Shown in pieces: positions 41,749-43,796 of a stretch of 43,796 nucleotides of DNA. The position numbers and the translations under genes are program-made. The stretch comes from DUSC01 sp964371125. GTDB lineage: Bacteria; Pseudomonadota; Alphaproteobacteria; Rhizobiales; Rhizobiaceae. Below the pieces are notes generated by a model, which saw nothing but the letters and a program-made list of their open reading frames with translations, did no database searches and was not told where the DNA came from. Each line of letters begins with the position of its first letter. The stretch's first letter is position 1. The stretch covers positions 1-43,796 of the forward strand of contig CAYJMY010000014.1 in the NCBI GenBank assembly GCA_964371125.1, read 5' to 3'.

Positions 41749-43425
41749 TTGCCTGAACAACTTCAGCAGATCGTCGCCAATCTCCGCGGGCTTGGTGCGA
41801 AACGACTCGCCATCGCCGGGTCGATCATAGGTCTCGTCCTGCTGATCGTCGGCGCCGGCTCCTACCTCATCAACAAGCCCGCCTACGAGACGCTCTATGT
41901 CGGGCTGGAACGTTCCGACGTGAACCAGATCGGCATGGTGCTGAGCGAGTCCGGGATCTCGTTCGATGTCGGCGCCGACGGATCGTCGGTTCTCGTGCCG
42001 GCCGGCAGGACCGCCCAGGCGCGCATGCTGCTTGCCGAGAAGGGTCTGCCGTCGAGCACGAACGCCGGCTACGAACTCTTCGACAATGTCGGCTCGCTCG
42101 GCCTGACGTCGTTCATGCAGGAGGTTACCCGGGTGCGCGCCCTCGAGGGCGAGATCGCGAGGACCATCCAGTCGATCGCCGGGATCAAGGCGGCGCGCGT
42201 CCACATCGTCGTTTCCGAGCGCGCCAACTTCCGCCGCGACGAGCAGCAGCCATCGGCATCTGTGGTGATCCGTGCGGCGGGCATCGACGCCACGACCACG
42301 GCGATGTCGATCCGCCACCTCGTCGCAGCGGCCGTGCCGGGCCTGTCGGCGGACAAGGTGACGGTGCTCGATTCCAACGGATCGCTGCTCGCCGTCGGCG
42401 ACGATCCGTCGAACAGCTCGCTCACCCGCTCGATGGGCGTCGAGCGTACGATCGAAAGCCAGATCGAAGACAACATCTACCGCGCGCTAATGCCCTACCT
42501 CGGTAACGGCAATCTCCGCGCAAGCGTCCGCGCCGACGTCAACACCGATACGCGCCAGATCGAGGAGACGATCTTCGATCCCGAGTCGCGCGTCGAGCGG
42601 TCGATCCAGGTCGTGCGCGCCAACGACACCTCCAACAAGAGCGCGCAGAACACGCCGACCTCCGTGCAGCAGGACCTTCCGAATGGGAACGCGCCGTCGC
42701 CGGACTCGCCGCAGTCCTCCCAGCAGAGCGAGAGGAAGGAAGAGACCACCAACTACGAGATGAACAGCAAGCGGATCGCCACGATCAGCAACGGCTACAC
42801 GGTCTCCAAGCTGTCGATCGCGGTGGTCGTGAACCAGCAGCGGCTGGCCGGGCTCATCGGCAAAGACGCGACCCAGGAACAGATCGCGGCGCGCGTCGCC
42901 GAAATCGAGAAGATCGCCTCGACGGCCGCGGGATACGACCAGGCGCGCGGCGACACCATCACGGTGACGTCGGTCGAATTCGTCGACGGGCTCGACGGCA
43001 AACCGATCGAGGCCGCCGGCTTCCTCGACGGGCTCGGCACGCAGGCCGGCACCATGATCAACGCCGGCGCCTTCATCCTCGTCGCCTTCCTGATGGCCTG
43101 GTTCGGTCTGCGGCCGCTCGCCGCTGCGCTCGGAAAGTCCGGCGGCGGGGCCGAGAGCGAGTCCTTCGAGCAGGCCAACGCGCTGCCGAACTTCGCCAAC
43201 GACTTCCAGTTCCCGACGCTGCCGACGGTCAGCGATCTCGGCGGCGCGCTCGGCAACGGACTGCCCGGCATCCTCGGCAATTCATCGGAGGATACCGACG
43301 CCATCGAGCAGCTTCGCCAGAAGATCCGCCGCGGACCGCAGGAGCGCCTCGCGCAGATGGTCGACCTCAACGAGGAGCGCACCGCCATGATCCTGCGTAA
43401 ATGGACGAATCCGGAGGCGGCCTGA
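41749..43425 (+). CDS. fliF: flagellar MS-ring protein FliF
   Basis: The 558-residue protein forms the MS ring in the inner membrane, the base on which the flagellum is built. TM1 is at about residues 18-40 and TM2 at about 431-455, flanking the periplasmic ring-building domains (YETLYVGLERSDVNQIGMVL and EVTRVRALEGEIARTIQSI mark them). The C-terminal cytoplasmic tail ends with the FliG-binding segment LNEERTAMILRKWTN. The TTG at 41749 is preferred: GGGAG lies about nine bases upstream, a stop at 41713 closes the frame, and no ATG or GTG precedes the conserved part. In Sinorhizobium fliF lies before visN; here it is after flagellin. Confidence 0.96.
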   Translation: MPEQLQQIVANLRGLGAKRLAIAGSIIGLVLLIVGAGSYLINKPAYETLYVGLERSDVNQIGMVLSESGISFDVGADGSSVLVPAGRTAQARMLLAEKGLPSSTNAGYELFDNVGSLGLTSFMQEVTRVRALEGEIARTIQSIAGIKAARVHIVVSERANFRRDEQQPSASVVIRAAGIDATTTAMSIRHLVAAAVPGLSADKVTVLDSNGSLLAVGDDPSNSSLTRSMGVERTIESQIEDNIYRALMPYLGNGNLRASVRADVNTDTRQIEETIFDPESRVERSIQVVRANDTSNKSAQNTPTSVQQDLPNGNAPSPDSPQSSQQSERKEETTNYEMNSKRIATISNGYTVSKLSIAVVVNQQRLAGLIGKDATQEQIAARVAEIEKIASTAAGYDQARGDTITVTSVEFVDGLDGKPIEAAGFLDGLGTQAGTMINAGAFILVAFLMAWFGLRPLAAALGKSGGGAESESFEQANALPNFANDFQFPTLPTVSDLGGALGNGLPGILGNSSEDTDAIEQLRQKIRRGPQERLAQMVDLNEERTAMILRKWTNPEAA

Positions 43426-43796
43426 TGTCCCAGCCCGCGCTGGCGGACTACCTGGAGGATTTCGGCTCCCTCGGCGCGCCCGCGCCGCAGGTCGTGCCCT
43501 TCGCCTTTCCCGAAGCCGGGCCCGCCGACGCCTTTCCGGCGATCGAACTGCCGATGCCGATGCCGGCGGCGGACGACATCGAGGAGCGGATCCACGAAGC
43601 CGTGGAGCGCGCCGAGACCGATCTGACCGAACGGCTGACCGCGCAGTATGAGGCGATGCTGGAGGCCGAGCGCGAACGCCATGCCGGCGAGATGGAGGCG
43701 CTCGGGCGTGAGGCCGGGGAGACGCTCGCGGCGCGGATCGCGGCCGAGTTCGCTGCCGCACAGGAGACCGTGACGGGGCTTGTCACCAACGCCGTC
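43425..43796 (+). CDS. FliH-like export regulator (partial, runs off the window)
   Basis: The ATG at 43425 shares a base with the fliF stop, and the frame stays open to the last base, giving 124 residues. The N-terminal part is Pro/Ala-rich (PFAFPEAGPADAFPAIELPM). From about residue 45 a highly charged helix (IEERIHEAVERAETDLTERL and onward) predicts a coiled coil. That layout and the coupling to fliF fit FliH, which holds the FliI ATPase at the export gate. The conserved C-terminal domain is outside the window, so the name stays tentative. Confidence 0.6.
   Translation, partial: MSQPALADYLEDFGSLGAPAPQVVPFAFPEAGPADAFPAIELPMPMPAADDIEERIHEAVERAETDLTERLTAQYEAMLEAERERHAGEMEALGREAGETLAARIAAEFAAAQETVTGLVTNAV

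Overview
The window looks like a chromosomal segment of a high-GC alphaproteobacterium of the order Hyphomicrobiales (Rhizobiales). The evidence is gene content and order: a protoglobin-type receptor heads a cheS-cheY1-cheA-cheW-cheR-cheB-cheY2-cheD-cheT operon, VisN/VisR-type LuxR regulators follow, and next comes a flagellar block with motA, fliM, fliN, fliG, flhB on one strand and flgF, fliI, flgBC, fliE, flgG, flgA, flgI, motE, flgH, fliL, fliP and flagellin on the other. This is the arrangement known from Sinorhizobium and its relatives. The genus cannot be fixed from the window alone. Layout. Positions 1-305 carry palindromic intergenic repeats. 306-7050 hold three plus-strand genes: a transglutaminase/DUF2126 giant protein, an ATP-grasp/alpha-E fusion, and a second transglutaminase. 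Together they form a widespread but functionally uncharacterised set, predicted to form and process peptide or isopeptide bonds. 7169-9221 hold a phosphomannomutase family gene and a convergent D-lyxose isomerase-like gene. 9374-10303 (minus) is flagellin 1. It is separated by a CtrA-site-rich intergenic region from the chemotaxis operon (10730-18969). 19361-24052 is an accessory sensory patch: one transmembrane receptor, then on the minus strand a receptor locus interrupted by a 10-N assembly gap, and a secreted Cache-like protein. 24284-25722 is visN-visR. 25745-30589 is the minus-strand motor/export operon. 30745-40531 is the plus-strand rod, ring and export region. Flagellin 2 (40690-41610) and fliF (41749-43425) follow, and the window ends inside a FliH-like gene. 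How the parts work together. Receptors signal through CheA/CheW to two CheY proteins, with CheS as an accessory. CheR, CheB and CheD provide adaptation. CheY acts on the FliM/FliN/FliG switch of a MotA-driven motor, with MotE as periplasmic helper. VisN/VisR and probably CtrA sit at the top of the control hierarchy. A short motif, TTCGC(G/A)CAAG, lies about 50-60 bases before the first start codon of at least three and probably four flagellar operons, and is a good candidate for the binding site of a flagellar activator. Main cautions. The receptor locus at 21479-23454 cannot be one intact gene: the two sides of the gap encode overlapping homologous stretches with different sequences. Promoter, operator and terminator calls come from reading the sequence only.
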